From contig JAHIWP010000072.1 of the NCBI GenBank assembly GCA_018816095.1, forward strand, positions 1 to 64,000: a stretch of 64,000 bases of DNA, read 5' to 3'. The DNA comes from Gammaproteobacteria bacterium. Lineage in GTDB: Bacteria > Pseudomonadota > Gammaproteobacteria > Pseudomonadales > Pseudomonadaceae. Below, one piece after another: positions 1 to 8,366 of the stretch (position 1 is the stretch's first letter; every line of letters begins with the position of its first letter). The position numbers and the translations under genes are program-made. The notes beneath the pieces were generated by a model. It saw only the letters and a list, made by a program, of their open reading frames with translations. It ran no database searches and was not told the DNA's origin.

Positions 1-129
1 ACCCTTGCCTTCAGCTAACACTTCCCCTTGCCGGGTGTGTAGAGGACTTTCACCTCCAAGTCGCCAGGCTCACCACCACAGTGAACCCGACAGCGCCAGT
101 CACGGCGCTACGCGCCATGCCTGGCGCAC
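1..129 (-). mobile_element. 5' end of a group II intron (class C-like), cut by the window edge
   Basis: Read on the minus strand from position 129, the sequence starts GTGCGCCAGGCATGGCGCG, the GUGYG 5' splice end and first stem of bacterial group II introns. It continues with a GGAGGTGAAAGTCCTCT stem (about 56-40) and ends at the edge with AGCTGAAGGCAAGGGT (16-1), all familiar from domain I of class C introns. The intron starts three to four bases after the T-tract of the folD terminator and points the same way as folD transcription. Class C introns are known to insert behind Rho-independent terminators. The reverse-transcriptase/maturase gene would lie left of the window. Assignment is by recalled consensus, not alignment. 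Confidence 0.82.
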
Positions 130-132
130 CAT

Positions 133-163
133 AAAAAAACGGCACCTACAGGTGCCGTTTTTT
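133..163 (-). terminator. folD Rho-independent terminator
   Basis: A GGCACC/GGTGCC stem (141-146 with 151-156) with a TACA loop is flanked by runs of A and T, so it ends in a T-tract on the minus strand just after the folD stop. The A/T runs would also let it work on the plus strand. It is the likely target hairpin of the neighbouring group II intron. Confidence 0.9.
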
Positions 164-182
164 ATTTCTGCCAGCGCTGCAC

Positions 183-1037
183 TCAGTCGTGCAGATGCTC
201 GGCGGCATGCAGGGTGTTTTCCAGCAGGCAGGCGCGGGTCATCGGGCCAACGCCGCCTGGCACTGGGGTAATCCAGCCAGCGCGGGGCAGGGCGGTTTCA
301 TACACCACGTCGCCAATCAGTTTGCCGTCTTCCTGGCGGTTAATACCGACGTCGATCACGATCGCCCCTGGCTTGATCCATTCACCATGCACCAAGCCAG
401 GCTTGCCGGCCGCGACGACAACGATATCGGCCAGGCCAACGTGCATGGGCAGGTCTTTAGTAAAGCGGTGGGTCACGGTGACCGTGCAGCCGCCCAGCAG
501 TAATTCCATCGCCATCGGCCGGCCGACGATATTTGACGCGCCAACTACCACTGCGTGCATGCCATACAGGTCAGCGCCGGTGCTTTGCAGCAGGGTCATG
601 ATGCCTTTGGGGGTGCAGGGGCGCAGCAAGGGCATGCGCTGTGCCAGGCGGCCAATGTTGTAGGGGTGGAAGCCGTCAACGTCTTTGTCCGGGCGGATGC
701 GCTCCAGCAATAAAGAGGCGTCCAGATGTTCCGGCAAAGGAAGCTGCACCAAGATACCGTCGATAGTCGGTTCATCATTGAGGCGGTCGATCAATGCCAT
801 CAGCTCTGCCTGGCCTGTGGTGGCTGGCAGGTCATAGGCCTGTGAAACGAAGCCAACTTCTTCGCAATCTTTACGCTTGTGCGAGACATAGACCTGGGAC
901 GCAGGGTCGCTGCCGACGAGAATCACGGCTAGCCCAGGGGCGCGCAGGCCTTGCTGGCGTCGTTCGGCGACACGTTTGGCGATCTGCTGACGCAGGCCGG
1001 CGGCAATTGCTTTGCCATCGATCAGTTGTGCGGTCAT
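183..1037 (-). CDS. folD: Bifunctional methylenetetrahydrofolate dehydrogenase / methenyltetrahydrofolate cyclohydrolase FolD
   Basis: FolD interconverts 5,10-methylene-, 5,10-methenyl- and 10-formyl-tetrahydrofolate in the cytosol, using NADP, to supply one-carbon units for purines and formyl-Met-tRNA. The 284-residue product is the normal length. It shows the N-terminal catalytic signature [16 protein letters not shown] (41-56), with the expected Tyr50 and Lys54, and the C-terminal [16 protein letters not shown] stretch near residue 262. The gene is monocistronic on the minus strand, divergent from the tRNA cluster, and closed by a strong terminator. Start is the ATG at 1037. Confidence 0.97.
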   Translation of the reverse strand: MTAQLIDGKAIAAGLRQQIAKRVAERRQQGLRAPGLAVILVGSDPASQVYVSHKRKDCEEVGFVSQAYDLPATTGQAELMALIDRLNDEPTIDGILVQLPLPEHLDASLLLERIRPDKDVDGFHPYNIGRLAQRMPLLRPCTPKGIMTLLQSTGADLYGMHAVVVGASNIVGRPMAMELLLGGCTVTVTHRFTKDLPMHVGLADIVVVAAGKPGLVHGEWIKPGAIVIDVGINRQEDGKLIGDVVYETALPRAGWITPVPGGVGPMTRACLLENTLHAAEHLHD

Positions 1038-1170
1038 TGCGCTTGGTTAACCATAAAGAAAGGATGGGAAAAGGACGCGCATTCTCGCATGACCGTGCAG
1101 TGGGGCAAAGGCGCACGCCGCGGTTTTCGCGTAACCCCTTTAAATATCTGATTTTTTTTAGCTTTTAGTG

Positions 1171-1199
1171 TTGACGAGCTTAAGTCGCCTCTATAACAT
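1171..1199 (+). promoter_or_regulatory. Sigma-70 promoter of the tRNA cluster
   Basis: TTGACG (1171-1176) and TAACAT (1194-1199) are 17 bases apart, close to consensus. A GC-rich stretch (TCGCCCCGC) follows, as in the discriminators of stably controlled, stringently regulated tRNA promoters. The first tRNA starts about 110 bases downstream. Prediction from sequence only. Confidence 0.7.
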
Positions 1200-1308
1200 T
1201 CGCCCCGCTTGTCGAGCACAGCCAGACGCTGGGTAAGACGGCAAAGGTCGAAGCTGCAAAGTTTTTTCCGAAGCCGAAAGCTTTAAGTCTGCGTTTGCAG
1301 ATGGATAA

Positions 1309-1385
1309 GTGCCCGTAGCTCAGCTGGATAGAGCATCCGCCTTCTAAGCGGATGGTCGCAGGTTCGAGTCCTGCCGGGTGCGCCA
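1309..1385 (+). tRNA. tRNA-Arg (anticodon TCT)
   Basis: A full cloverleaf is readable. The acceptor strands GTGCCCG and CGGGTGC pair with two G-U pairs, the anticodon loop is CTTCTAA with TCT, the T-arm holds GGTTCGAGTCC, and CCA is encoded at 1383-1385. It reads AGA/AGG codons, which are rare in this genome type. It is first in a three-tRNA cluster. Confidence 0.95.
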
Positions 1386-1419
1386 TTTGGCGGTCTTGGC
1401 TCGAGCAAAATGCAATATG

Positions 1420-1495
1420 GTGGGCGTAGCTCAGTTGGTAGAGCGCAGGATTGTGACTCCTGTTGTCGTGGGTTCGATCCCCATCGTCCACCCCA
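1420..1495 (+). tRNA. tRNA-His (anticodon GTG)
   Basis: The acceptor arms GTGGGCG and CGTCCAC pair and the anticodon loop TTGTGAC holds GTG. The discriminator base is C (1492) and is preceded by an encoded G at 1419, which would give the G(-1):C73 pair typical of histidine tRNAs. CCA is encoded at 1493-1495. Confidence 0.95.
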
Positions 1496-1506
1496 TATTC
1501 AGAAAG

Positions 1507-1534
1507 AACGCCAGGTTAGCGCCTGGCGTTTTTT
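1507..1534 (+). terminator. Terminator-like hairpin between tRNA-His and tRNA-Leu
   Basis: AACGCCAGG (1507-1515) pairs with CCTGGCGTT (1522-1530), followed by more T residues. It could end the Arg-His transcript, leaving tRNA-Leu to read-through or its own promoter, or it could act as a processing structure. Confidence 0.75.
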
Positions 1535-1548
1535 ATAAAGCTTTGCCC

Positions 1549-1633
1549 GCGGACGTGGTGGAATTGGTAGACACACTGGATTTAGGTTCCAGCGCCGCAA
1601 GGTGTGAGAGTTCGAGTCTCTCCGTCCGCACCA
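1549..1633 (+). tRNA. tRNA-Leu (anticodon TAG)
   Basis: An 85-base class II tRNA with GCGGACG/CGTCCGC acceptor arms, an anticodon loop TTTAGGT holding TAG, a long variable arm around GCGCCGCAAGGTGTG, and an encoded ACCA end. It reads CUN leucine codons. It is last in the cluster and 130 bases before tig. Confidence 0.95.
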
Positions 1634-1673
1634 TCTTTTAGAGCTCCCTCCCGTTTGCCGCCTGCTTCTTAGG

Positions 1674-1702
1674 GTGACTTCTGCATATTGACCCTCTAGA
1701 AT
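1674..1702 (+). promoter_or_regulatory. Possible sigma-70 promoter of tig
   Basis: GTGACT (1674-1679) and TAGAAT (1697-1702) are separated by 17 bases, about 60 bases before the tig start. The -10 is good and the -35 is weak. Confidence 0.35.
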
Positions 1703-1763
1703 GCATGCCCTTGATTTGGGGCCGGTAAACGGCCGGCTTATGTCTGTGCAACGAGGAATATCA

Positions 1764-3074
1764 ATGCAAGTTTCTGTTGAAAGTACTTCTGCTCTCGAGC
1801 GCCGCATGACTGTAGGCGTTTCCGTTGAGCGCATCGAGACTGAAGTCAACAAGCGTCTGCAGCAGACTGCCCGTCGCGCCAAAGTCCCTGGCTTCCGTCC
1901 TGGCAAAGTGCCGATGAGCGTGATTCGCCAGCGTTATGAAGACGCTGCGCGCCAAGAAGCGCTGGGTGACTTGATCCAATCGACTTTCTATGAGGCCGTT
2001 GTTGAGCAAAAGCTCAATCCAGCTGGCGCTCCGGCCGTTGAGCCGAAGTCGTTCGAGAAAGGCAAGGATCTGGAGTACGTGGCGACCTTCGAGGTGTTCC
2101 CGGAGTTCACCGTTGCTGGTTTCGAGTCTATCGCCATCGAACGCCTACAGGCTGACGTGACTGACGCTGACGTCGACAACATGCTGGAAATCCTGCGCAA
2201 GCAAAACACTCGCTTTGAAACTGTCGAGCGTGCTGCCGAGAATGGCGATCAGCTCAATATCGACTTCGTTGGCAAAATCGACGGCGAAGCCTTTGCCGGT
2301 GGTTCGGCGAAAGGTACGCAGTTGGTTCTTGGTTCTGGCCGCATGATCCCTGGCTTTGAAGATGCGCTGGTGGGCGCCAAAGCGGGCGAAGAGCGCGTAA
2401 TCAACCCGACTTTCCCGGCTGATTACCAGAATCTGGATCTGGCGGGCAAAACCGCTGAGTTCACTGTGACCGTCAACAGCATTGCAGCGCCTCAGTTGCC
2501 TGAGCTGAATGATGAGTTCTTCGCCTTGTTCGGCGTGAAAGAAGGCGGTCTGGAAGGCTTCCGCGCTGAAGTTCGCAAGAACATGGAGCGCGAGCTGCGC
2601 CAGGCCATCAAGTCCAAGGTCAAAAATCAAGTCATGGACGGCCTGCTGGCTGCCAATGCAATCGAAGTGCCGAAGGCGTTGATTAGCAATGAAGTTGATC
2701 GTCTGCGCGTTCAGGCCGTACAGCAGTTTGGCGGCAACCTGAAGCCGGACCAGCTGCCAGCTGAGCTGTTCGAAGAACAAGCCAAACGCCGCGTTGCATT
2801 GGGCCTGGTTGTGGCTGAAGTGGTTAAGCAGTGTGAGCTGAAACCCGATGACGCTCGCGTTCGCGAAATGATTCAGGAAATGGCTTCGGCTTATCAAGAG
2901 CCTGAGCAGGTTGTGGCTTGGTACTACAAAAACGACCAGCAGATGAACGAAGTACGTTCGGTTGTACTGGAAGAGCAAGTTGTAGATACTGTTTTGCAGA
3001 AGGCCAACGTGACCGATAAAGCGGTCTCGTACGAAGAAGCTGTCAAGCCGGTAGAAGCACCACAAGCCGCCTGA
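1764..3074 (+). CDS. tig: Trigger factor (ribosome-bound chaperone and prolyl isomerase)
   Basis: Trigger factor docks at the ribosome exit tunnel and shields nascent chains. The 436-residue product has the usual three parts: an N-terminal ribosome-binding domain with the signature GFRPGKVP (43-50), a central FKBP-type isomerase domain (about 150-245), and a helical C-terminal chaperone domain. The start chosen is the ATG at 1764, preceded by ACGAGGA. Earlier in-frame starts would add 21 residues that do not resemble the family. It heads the conserved tig-clpP-clpX-lon order. Confidence 0.97.
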   Translation: MQVSVESTSALERRMTVGVSVERIETEVNKRLQQTARRAKVPGFRPGKVPMSVIRQRYEDAARQEALGDLIQSTFYEAVVEQKLNPAGAPAVEPKSFEKGKDLEYVATFEVFPEFTVAGFESIAIERLQADVTDADVDNMLEILRKQNTRFETVERAAENGDQLNIDFVGKIDGEAFAGGSAKGTQLVLGSGRMIPGFEDALVGAKAGEERVINPTFPADYQNLDLAGKTAEFTVTVNSIAAPQLPELNDEFFALFGVKEGGLEGFRAEVRKNMERELRQAIKSKVKNQVMDGLLAANAIEVPKALISNEVDRLRVQAVQQFGGNLKPDQLPAELFEEQAKRRVALGLVVAEVVKQCELKPDDARVREMIQEMASAYQEPEQVVAWYYKNDQQMNEVRSVVLEEQVVDTVLQKANVTDKAVSYEEAVKPVEAPQAA

Positions 3075-3098
3075 TTTCTTTACCTCGTTCGAATGCGT

Positions 3099-3126
3099 CA
3101 TAAGCCAGCCATCGTGCTGGCTTATG
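3099..3126 (+). repeat. Perfect hairpin between tig and clpP
   Basis: CATAAGCCAGC (3099-3109) pairs perfectly with GCTGGCTTATG (3116-3126) around a six-base loop. The following bases (CGTATTTGTG) hold no proper T-tract, so it is a weak terminator at best. It may be a partial attenuator or an RNA-stability element that lets some transcription run into clpP. Confidence 0.55.
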
Positions 3127-3165
3127 CGTATTTGTGACATGACTATTTAGGGAGCGAGTGCACAC

Positions 3166-3801
3166 ATGTCCCGCAATCCTTTTATGCAGCAAATGCCTGA
3201 TGTCCAAGCCGCTGGCGGCCTGGTTCCCATGGTTGTCGAGCAGTCGGCTCGCGGTGAGCGCGCCTACGACATTTATTCGCGCCTGCTCAAGGAGCGAGTG
3301 ATCTTTCTAGTCGGCCCTGTAGAGGACTACATGGCTAACCTGATCTGTGCGCAACTGCTGTTCCTTGAAGCGGAAAATCCGGACAAGGACATCCATCTTT
3401 ACATCAACTCCCCAGGCGGTTCGGTGACGGCGGGTATGTCGATCTACGACACCATGCAGTTCATCAAGCCCAATGTGTCGACCACATGTATTGGTCAGGC
3501 ATGCAGCATGGGCGCATTCCTGCTGACGGCTGGCGCCGAGGGTAAGCGCTACTGCCTGCCGAACTCGCGCGTGATGATTCACCAGCCACTGGGCGGCTTC
3601 CAGGGTCAGGCGTCGGATATCGAAATTCACGCCAAGGAAATCCTCTTTATCCGTGAGCGCCTCAACACGCTGATGGCCAAACACAGCGGGCACACCTTGG
3701 AAGAGATTGAGCGCGATACCAATCGTGACAATTTCATGAGCGCTGAAGCTGCGCGTGAATACGGGTTGATCGACGCCGTGATCGAAAAGCGCCCCGCTTA
3801 A
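3166..3801 (+). CDS. clpP: ATP-dependent Clp protease proteolytic subunit
   Basis: ClpP forms the double-ring serine protease chamber fed by ClpX or ClpA. The catalytic triad is visible as Ser114 (in QACSMGA), His139 (in MIHQPLGG) and Asp188 (in NRDNFMS). At 211 residues it is the standard length, including a short N-terminal propeptide. GGGAGCG precedes the ATG. It lies 91 bases after tig and 112 bases before clpX, its ATPase partner. Confidence 0.98.
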   Translation: MSRNPFMQQMPDVQAAGGLVPMVVEQSARGERAYDIYSRLLKERVIFLVGPVEDYMANLICAQLLFLEAENPDKDIHLYINSPGGSVTAGMSIYDTMQFIKPNVSTTCIGQACSMGAFLLTAGAEGKRYCLPNSRVMIHQPLGGFQGQASDIEIHAKEILFIRERLNTLMAKHSGHTLEEIERDTNRDNFMSAEAAREYGLIDAVIEKRPA

Positions 3802-3845
3802 TTAAGCAGCTCAAAAATAGGGCAGGTCGGCGTCTCCGGCCACCA

Positions 3846-3879
3846 GCGGGCTTGAAAAAGCCCGCATAAGCCTTCATCT
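3846..3879 (+). promoter_or_regulatory. Candidate heat-shock (sigma-32) promoter of clpX, overlapping a hairpin
   Basis: CTTGAAA (3851-3857) is an exact match to the sigma-32 -35 consensus. 14 bases later comes CTTCATCT (3872-3879), six of eight against CCCCATNT. The same bases form a perfect hairpin, GCGGGCTT (3846-3853) with AAGCCCGC (3858-3865) around a GAAA tetraloop. So the signal could instead be an RNA structure between clpP and clpX. I cannot separate the two readings from sequence alone. Confidence 0.45.
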
Positions 3880-3913
3880 TGTGTTGCAAGCCTATCGAAT
3901 TTGGATCGAACGA

Positions 3914-5194
3914 ATGACTGACACCCGCAACGGCGAGGACAACGGCAAGTTGCTTTATTGCTCCTTCTGCGGCAAAAGCCAGCATGAAGTGCGCAAATTA
4001 ATTGCCGGCCCCTCGGTCTTCATCTGCGACGAGTGCGTCGACCTGTGCAATGACATCATCCGCGAGGAGGTGCAGGAAGCCCAGGCCGAGAGCAGCGCGC
4101 ATAAATTGCCTGCACCCAAGGAAATCAGCGGCATTCTTGACCAGTATGTGATTGGTCAGGAGCGCGCGAAGAAAATCTTGGCTGTAGCGGTTTATAACCA
4201 CTATAAGCGCCTCAACCAGCGCGACAAGAAAGACGACATTGAGCTAGGTAAGAGCAATATCCTGCTTATCGGTCCGACGGGCTCGGGTAAAACCCTGCTC
4301 GCTGAAACCCTGGCGCGCTTGCTCAATGTACCGTTTACCATCGCTGACGCCACCACCCTGACCGAAGCCGGTTATGTGGGTGAGGATGTCGAGAACATCA
4401 TTCAGAAGCTGTTGCAGAAGTGCGACTACGATGTAGAAAAAGCCCAGATGGGTATCGTCTACATCGACGAAATCGACAAGATTTCGCGTAAGTCTGACAA
4501 CCCATCGATCACCCGTGATGTATCGGGTGAGGGTGTGCAGCAAGCTCTGCTGAAACTGATTGAAGGGACTGTGGCATCTGTTCCGCCTCAAGGTGGCCGC
4601 AAGCATCCACAGCAAGAGTTCCTGCAGGTTGATACGCGCAACATCCTGTTTATATGTGGTGGTGCGTTCTCGGGCCTGGAAAAAGTTATTCAGGGTCGTT
4701 CGACCAAAGGCGGTATTGGTTTCAGTGCTGAGGTTCGCAGCAAGGAAGAAGGCAAGAAAGTGGGCGAGTCATTGCGCGCTGTTGAGCCCGATGACTTGGT
4801 CAAGTTTGGCCTGATTCCTGAGTTCGTTGGCCGCTTGCCGGTTATCGCAACCTTGGATGAGCTTGATGAAGCCGCTTTGGTGCAAATTCTGACCGAGCCG
4901 AAAAACGCTTTGACCAAGCAATATGGCAAGCTGTTTGAGATGGAAGGCGTTGAGCTGGAGTTCCGTCCCGATGCACTGAAGTCGGTTGCCCACAAGGCGC
5001 TTGAGCGTAAAACCGGTGCCCGTGGTCTGCGTTCGATTCTCGAAGGTATCCTGCTCGATACCATGTACGAGATTCCATCGCAGTCTGACGTCAGCAAGGT
5101 GGTGATCGATGAGAGTGTCATCGAAGGCACCTCCAAGCCGTTGCTCATCTATGAGAACAGCGAACTGCCAGCAAAGGCTGCGCCTGACGCGTAA
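3914..5194 (+). CDS. clpX: ATP-dependent Clp protease ATP-binding subunit ClpX
   Basis: ClpX is the AAA+ unfoldase that recognises tagged substrates and feeds them to ClpP. The 426-residue product has the N-terminal zinc-binding domain with Cys16, Cys19, Cys38 and Cys41, Walker A GPTGSGKT (120-127), Walker [11 protein letters not shown], the GYVGEDVE pore loop and the GIGFSAEV loop whose IGF tripeptide contacts ClpP. The ATG at 3914 gives the conserved MTDTRNG start. An upstream in-frame start at 3881 would add 11 unrelated residues. A strong terminator follows. Confidence 0.97.
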   Translation: MTDTRNGEDNGKLLYCSFCGKSQHEVRKLIAGPSVFICDECVDLCNDIIREEVQEAQAESSAHKLPAPKEISGILDQYVIGQERAKKILAVAVYNHYKRLNQRDKKDDIELGKSNILLIGPTGSGKTLLAETLARLLNVPFTIADATTLTEAGYVGEDVENIIQKLLQKCDYDVEKAQMGIVYIDEIDKISRKSDNPSITRDVSGEGVQQALLKLIEGTVASVPPQGGRKHPQQEFLQVDTRNILFICGGAFSGLEKVIQGRSTKGGIGFSAEVRSKEEGKKVGESLRAVEPDDLVKFGLIPEFVGRLPVIATLDELDEAALVQILTEPKNALTKQYGKLFEMEGVELEFRPDALKSVAHKALERKTGARGLRSILEGILLDTMYEIPSQSDVSKVVIDESVIEGTSKPLLIYENSELPAKAAPDA

Positions 5195-5212
5195 CAGCTT
5201 TGTAACATGTTG

Positions 5213-5243
5213 AAAGCAAGGGGCCTGCGGGCCCCTTTGCTTT
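5213..5243 (+). terminator. clpX Rho-independent terminator
   Basis: AAAGCAAGGGGCC pairs with GGCCCCTTTGCTTTT around a TGCG loop, then runs into T-rich sequence. It separates the clpP-clpX unit from lon. Confidence 0.88.
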
Positions 5244-5256
5244 TGCTGCTGCAATG

Positions 5257-5285
5257 CTTGTTTTTTGTTTGGGCTGCCCCCATCT
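5257..5285 (+). promoter_or_regulatory. Candidate heat-shock (sigma-32) promoter of lon
   Basis: CTTGTTT (5257-5263) stands for CTTGAAA, and 14 bases later CCCCATCT (5278-5285) is a full match to the sigma-32 -10 consensus CCCCATNT. It begins about 14 bases after the clpX terminator and ends 58 bases before the lon ATG. lon is a classical heat-shock gene, which fits. No transcript data were seen. Confidence 0.65.
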
Positions 5286-5343
5286 TAGCTCCAAGGGTCA
5301 TCCCATCTGTTTACGGCCGTATGGCCGCCGTAGAGCTGAAATC

Positions 5344-7737
5344 ATGAAGACAACCATCGAATTGCCTCTCCTGCCGTTGCGCGATGTTGTGGTCTATCCG
5401 CACATGGTCATTCCGTTATTCGTCGGGCGTGAGAAATCCATTGAGGCCCTTGAGGCTGCAATGACGGGCGAGAAGCAAATTCTGCTCCTCGCACAAAAGA
5501 ATCCTGCGGACGACGACCCTGATGAGGCCGGTCTTTATCGGGTCGGCACCGTAGCCACAGTCCTGCAGTTGCTGAAACTACCGGACGGCACGGTCAAGGT
5601 GCTGGTCGAGGGCGAGCAGCGCGGTGAAATTGAGCGCTTTATCGAGGTTGACGGCCATTGCCGTGCTGAAGTGCAACTAATTGACGAGGTGGATGCTGCC
5701 GAGCGTGAGTCTGAAGTTTTCACTCGCAGCCTGCTTAGCCAGTTCGAACAATACGTTCAGCTGGGCAAAAAGGTGCCAGCTGAGGTGCTAGCTTCGCTTA
5801 ACGGTATTGATGACCCCGCTCGCTTGGTCGACACCATGGCTGCGCATATGGTCTTGAAGATCGAGCAGAAGCAGGAAATTCTGGAAATTACCGATCTAAC
5901 TGCGCGCGTTGAGCATGTGCTTGCGTTGCTTGATGCCGAGATCGACCTGTTGCAGGTCGAGAAGCGCATCCGCGGCCGGGTCAAGAAGCAGATGGAGCGC
6001 AGTCAGCGTGAGTACTACCTGAATGAGCAGATGAAGGCCATTCAGAAGGAGCTTGGCGACAGCGAGGACGGCCATAATGAGCTCGATGAGCTGAGAAAGC
6101 GCATCGATAACGCTGGCCTGACGGCTGAAGCACTCACCAAAGCCAATGCCGAGTTGAATAAGCTCAAGCAGATGTCGCCTATGTCGGCTGAGGCCACAGT
6201 GGTGCGCTCCTACATTGATTGGCTGGTCAATGTGCCATGGAAAGCGCAGAGCAAGGTGCGCCTCGACCTGGCGCGTGCCGAGAGCATCCTTGACGCCGAC
6301 CACTACGGTTTAGATGAGGTCAAGGAACGTATCCTTGAATACCTCGCCGTACAAAAGCGTGTGAAAAAAATCAAAGGCCCAGTGCTCTGTCTGGTTGGTC
6401 CGCCTGGCGTGGGCAAAACCTCGCTGGCCGAGTCGATTGCCACGGCCACTAACCGCAAGTTCGTGCGCATGGCTCTTGGTGGCGTGCGTGATGAAGCTGA
6501 AATTCGTGGTCATCGACGCACTTATATTGGCTCCATGCCGGGTCGCCTGATCCAGAAGATGACCAAGGTGGGGGTGCGCAATCCGCTGTTCCTGCTCGAT
6601 GAAATCGACAAGATGGGCCAGGACATGCGCGGCGATCCGGCCTCTGCACTGCTTGAAGTGCTCGACCCTGAGCAGAACCACAATTTCAACGATCACTATC
6701 TGGAGGTCGATTACGACCTGTCCGATGTGATGTTCCTGTGTACCGCTAACTCGATGAACATCCCGGGTCCGTTGCTTGATCGTATGGAGGTGATTCGTCT
6801 ACCGGGTTATACCGAAGCCGAGAAGATCAACATCGCGGTCAAGTACCTGGCGCCTAAGCAGGTGCAGGCCAATGGCCTGAAGAAGACTGAGCTGGTGTTT
6901 GAAGAAGCGGCGATCCGCGACATCATTCGCTATTACACCCGCGAAGCCGGTGTGCGTGGGTTGGAACGGCAGCTTGCCAAGGTGTGCCGCAAGGTGGTGA
7001 AGGAGCATTCCACCGAGAAGCGCTTCCAGGTTACCGCTACGGCTGATTCGTTAGAGCATTACCTTGGTGTGCGTAAGCATCGCTACGGTCTGGCTGAGCA
7101 ACAGGATCAAATTGGTCAGGTGACGGGCCTTGCCTGGACTCAGGTCGGCGGTGAGTTATTGACCATTGAAGCGGTCGTGGTGCCTGGCAAAGGTCAGTTG
7201 ATCAAAACCGGTTCGCTGGGTGATGTAATGCTTGAGTCGATCACCGCCGCACAAACCGTTGTGCGCAGCCGGGCCAAGAGCCTGGGCGTGCCTGAGGACT
7301 TCTACGAGAAGCAGGACATCCATATCCATATGCCTGAGGGGGCAACGCCCAAAGACGGCCCTAGCGCCGGCGTTGGCATGTGTACGGCGCTGGTCTCGGC
7401 GCTGACGCAGATCCCCGTACGGGCGGATGTGGCAATGACCGGTGAAATTACCTTGCGTGGCCAGGTATTGGCGATTGGTGGTTTGAAAGAAAAACTCCTG
7501 GCCGCTCATCGTGGTGGAATCAAAACCGTGATCATTCCGGAAGAGAATGTGCGCGATTTGAAAGAGATTCCGGAGAACATTAAGCAAGATCTGCAGATTA
7601 AACCGGTTAAATGGATTGACGAGGTCCTGCAAATTGCGCTGCAATACGCCCCGGAGCCCTTGCCTGATGCGGCTCCCATGGTTGCAAAGGATGAAAAACG
7701 CGAGACTGATTCCAAGGAGCGAATTAGCACGCATTAG
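5344..7737 (+). CDS. lon: ATP-dependent protease Lon (La)
   Basis: Lon is a homo-oligomeric AAA+ serine protease that degrades misfolded and regulatory proteins. The 797-residue chain has an N-terminal substrate-recognition domain, a coiled-coil stretch (about 190-300), Walker [10 protein letters not shown] near residue 355, Walker [12 protein letters not shown], and the C-terminal protease domain with the Ser674/Lys717 dyad in PKDGPSAG and GGLKEKLLA. The ATG at 5344 gives the conserved [14 protein letters not shown] start. The upstream TG-rich stretch holds the promoter and is not coding. hupB follows under its own promoter, as is usual in proteobacteria. Confidence 0.97.
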   Translation: MKTTIELPLLPLRDVVVYPHMVIPLFVGREKSIEALEAAMTGEKQILLLAQKNPADDDPDEAGLYRVGTVATVLQLLKLPDGTVKVLVEGEQRGEIERFIEVDGHCRAEVQLIDEVDAAERESEVFTRSLLSQFEQYVQLGKKVPAEVLASLNGIDDPARLVDTMAAHMVLKIEQKQEILEITDLTARVEHVLALLDAEIDLLQVEKRIRGRVKKQMERSQREYYLNEQMKAIQKELGDSEDGHNELDELRKRIDNAGLTAEALTKANAELNKLKQMSPMSAEATVVRSYIDWLVNVPWKAQSKVRLDLARAESILDADHYGLDEVKERILEYLAVQKRVKKIKGPVLCLVGPPGVGKTSLAESIATATNRKFVRMALGGVRDEAEIRGHRRTYIGSMPGRLIQKMTKVGVRNPLFLLDEIDKMGQDMRGDPASALLEVLDPEQNHNFNDHYLEVDYDLSDVMFLCTANSMNIPGPLLDRMEVIRLPGYTEAEKINIAVKYLAPKQVQANGLKKTELVFEEAAIRDIIRYYTREAGVRGLERQLAKVCRKVVKEHSTEKRFQVTATADSLEHYLGVRKHRYGLAEQQDQIGQVTGLAWTQVGGELLTIEAVVVPGKGQLIKTGSLGDVMLESITAAQTVVRSRAKSLGVPEDFYEKQDIHIHMPEGATPKDGPSAGVGMCTALVSALTQIPVRADVAMTGEITLRGQVLAIGGLKEKLLAAHRGGIKTVIIPEENVRDLKEIPENIKQDLQIKPVKWIDEVLQIALQYAPEPLPDAAPMVAKDEKRETDSKERISTH

Positions 7738-7750
7738 CCGGAGGGGTTTC

Positions 7751-7780
7751 TTGACACATTTTTAGAACCCTTGTTATAAA
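7751..7780 (+). promoter_or_regulatory. Strong sigma-70 promoter of hupB
   Basis: A perfect TTGACA (7751-7756) is followed at 17-18 bases by TTATAA/TATAAA (7774-7780). It lies just after the lon stop and about 95 bases before the hupB start, so hupB can be transcribed separately from lon and at high level. Confidence 0.8.
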
Positions 7781-7874
7781 GCGGCTCTTATCGTGTCAGC
7801 AGGCGCTTCTGCACCAGCTTCGCTTACATTTAAAAGCAAGAAATAAACTCAACAGAAATTAAGGGGACTTAAGA

Positions 7875-8147
7875 GTGAACAAGTCGGAACTGATCGATGC
7901 CATTGCTGCATCTGCTGATATCCCAAAAGCTGTTGCTGGCCGCGCGCTGGACGCAGTAATTGAATCCGTTACTGGCGCTCTGAAGGCTGGTGATTCTGTA
8001 GTACTGGTTGGTTTCGGTACTTTTGCTGTTAAAGAGCGTGCTGCTCGCACTGGCCGCAACCCACAAACTGGTAACCCGATCAGCATCGCTGCTGCCAAGA
8101 TTCCAGGCTTCAAAGCCGGTAAAGCACTGAAAGACGCTGTCAACTAA
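7875..8147 (+). CDS. hupB: DNA-binding protein HU-beta
   Basis: HU is a small dimeric nucleoid protein that bends DNA without sequence specificity. The 90-residue product shows the HU fold and the DNA-binding arm [16 protein letters not shown] with the intercalating proline (NP). The start is GTG at 7875 with GGGGACTT upstream, giving the canonical [11 protein letters not shown]. It has a strong promoter of its own and a hairpin terminator downstream. Confidence 0.97.
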   Translation: MNKSELIDAIAASADIPKAVAGRALDAVIESVTGALKAGDSVVLVGFGTFAVKERAARTGRNPQTGNPISIAAAKIPGFKAGKALKDAVN

Positions 8148-8279
8148 GTCTCTTTCGGGTTTTGCCCAGCAGACCAGTTGAATGGCTGGTCTGGCGCGGG
8201 GCGGGATGTTCATTCAGTCTTATCGGTCTGAGCACAACGAATCTGTTACTTGAGTTCGATCCGCTTCGCCAGTTACGAG

Positions 8280-8308
8280 AAGGCGCATCCACTGATGCGC
8301 CTTTCTTC
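8280..8308 (+). terminator. hupB terminator
   Basis: AAGGCGCATC (8280-8289) pairs with GATGCGCCTT (8294-8303) around CACT, followed by TCTTCT. It precedes ppiD by about 60 bases. Confidence 0.75.
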
Positions 8309-8366
8309 TATCCGGATTTTACCCACACTGCACGGCTGCTTTTCTTACAGTCGTTCTGGGGGACGC

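Noticed and set aside
5..271. 88-codon plus-strand frame at the left edge
   Set aside because: It runs through group II intron RNA, the folD terminator and the antisense of folD, and its composition is not protein-like.
1180..1491. Minus-strand frame across the tRNAs
   Set aside because: It is antisense to tRNA-Arg and tRNA-His; such frames are common artefacts over tRNA genes.
2145..3140. 331-codon minus-strand frame
   Set aside because: It is antisense to tig, has no ribosome site or family resemblance, and reflects the codon bias of the real gene.
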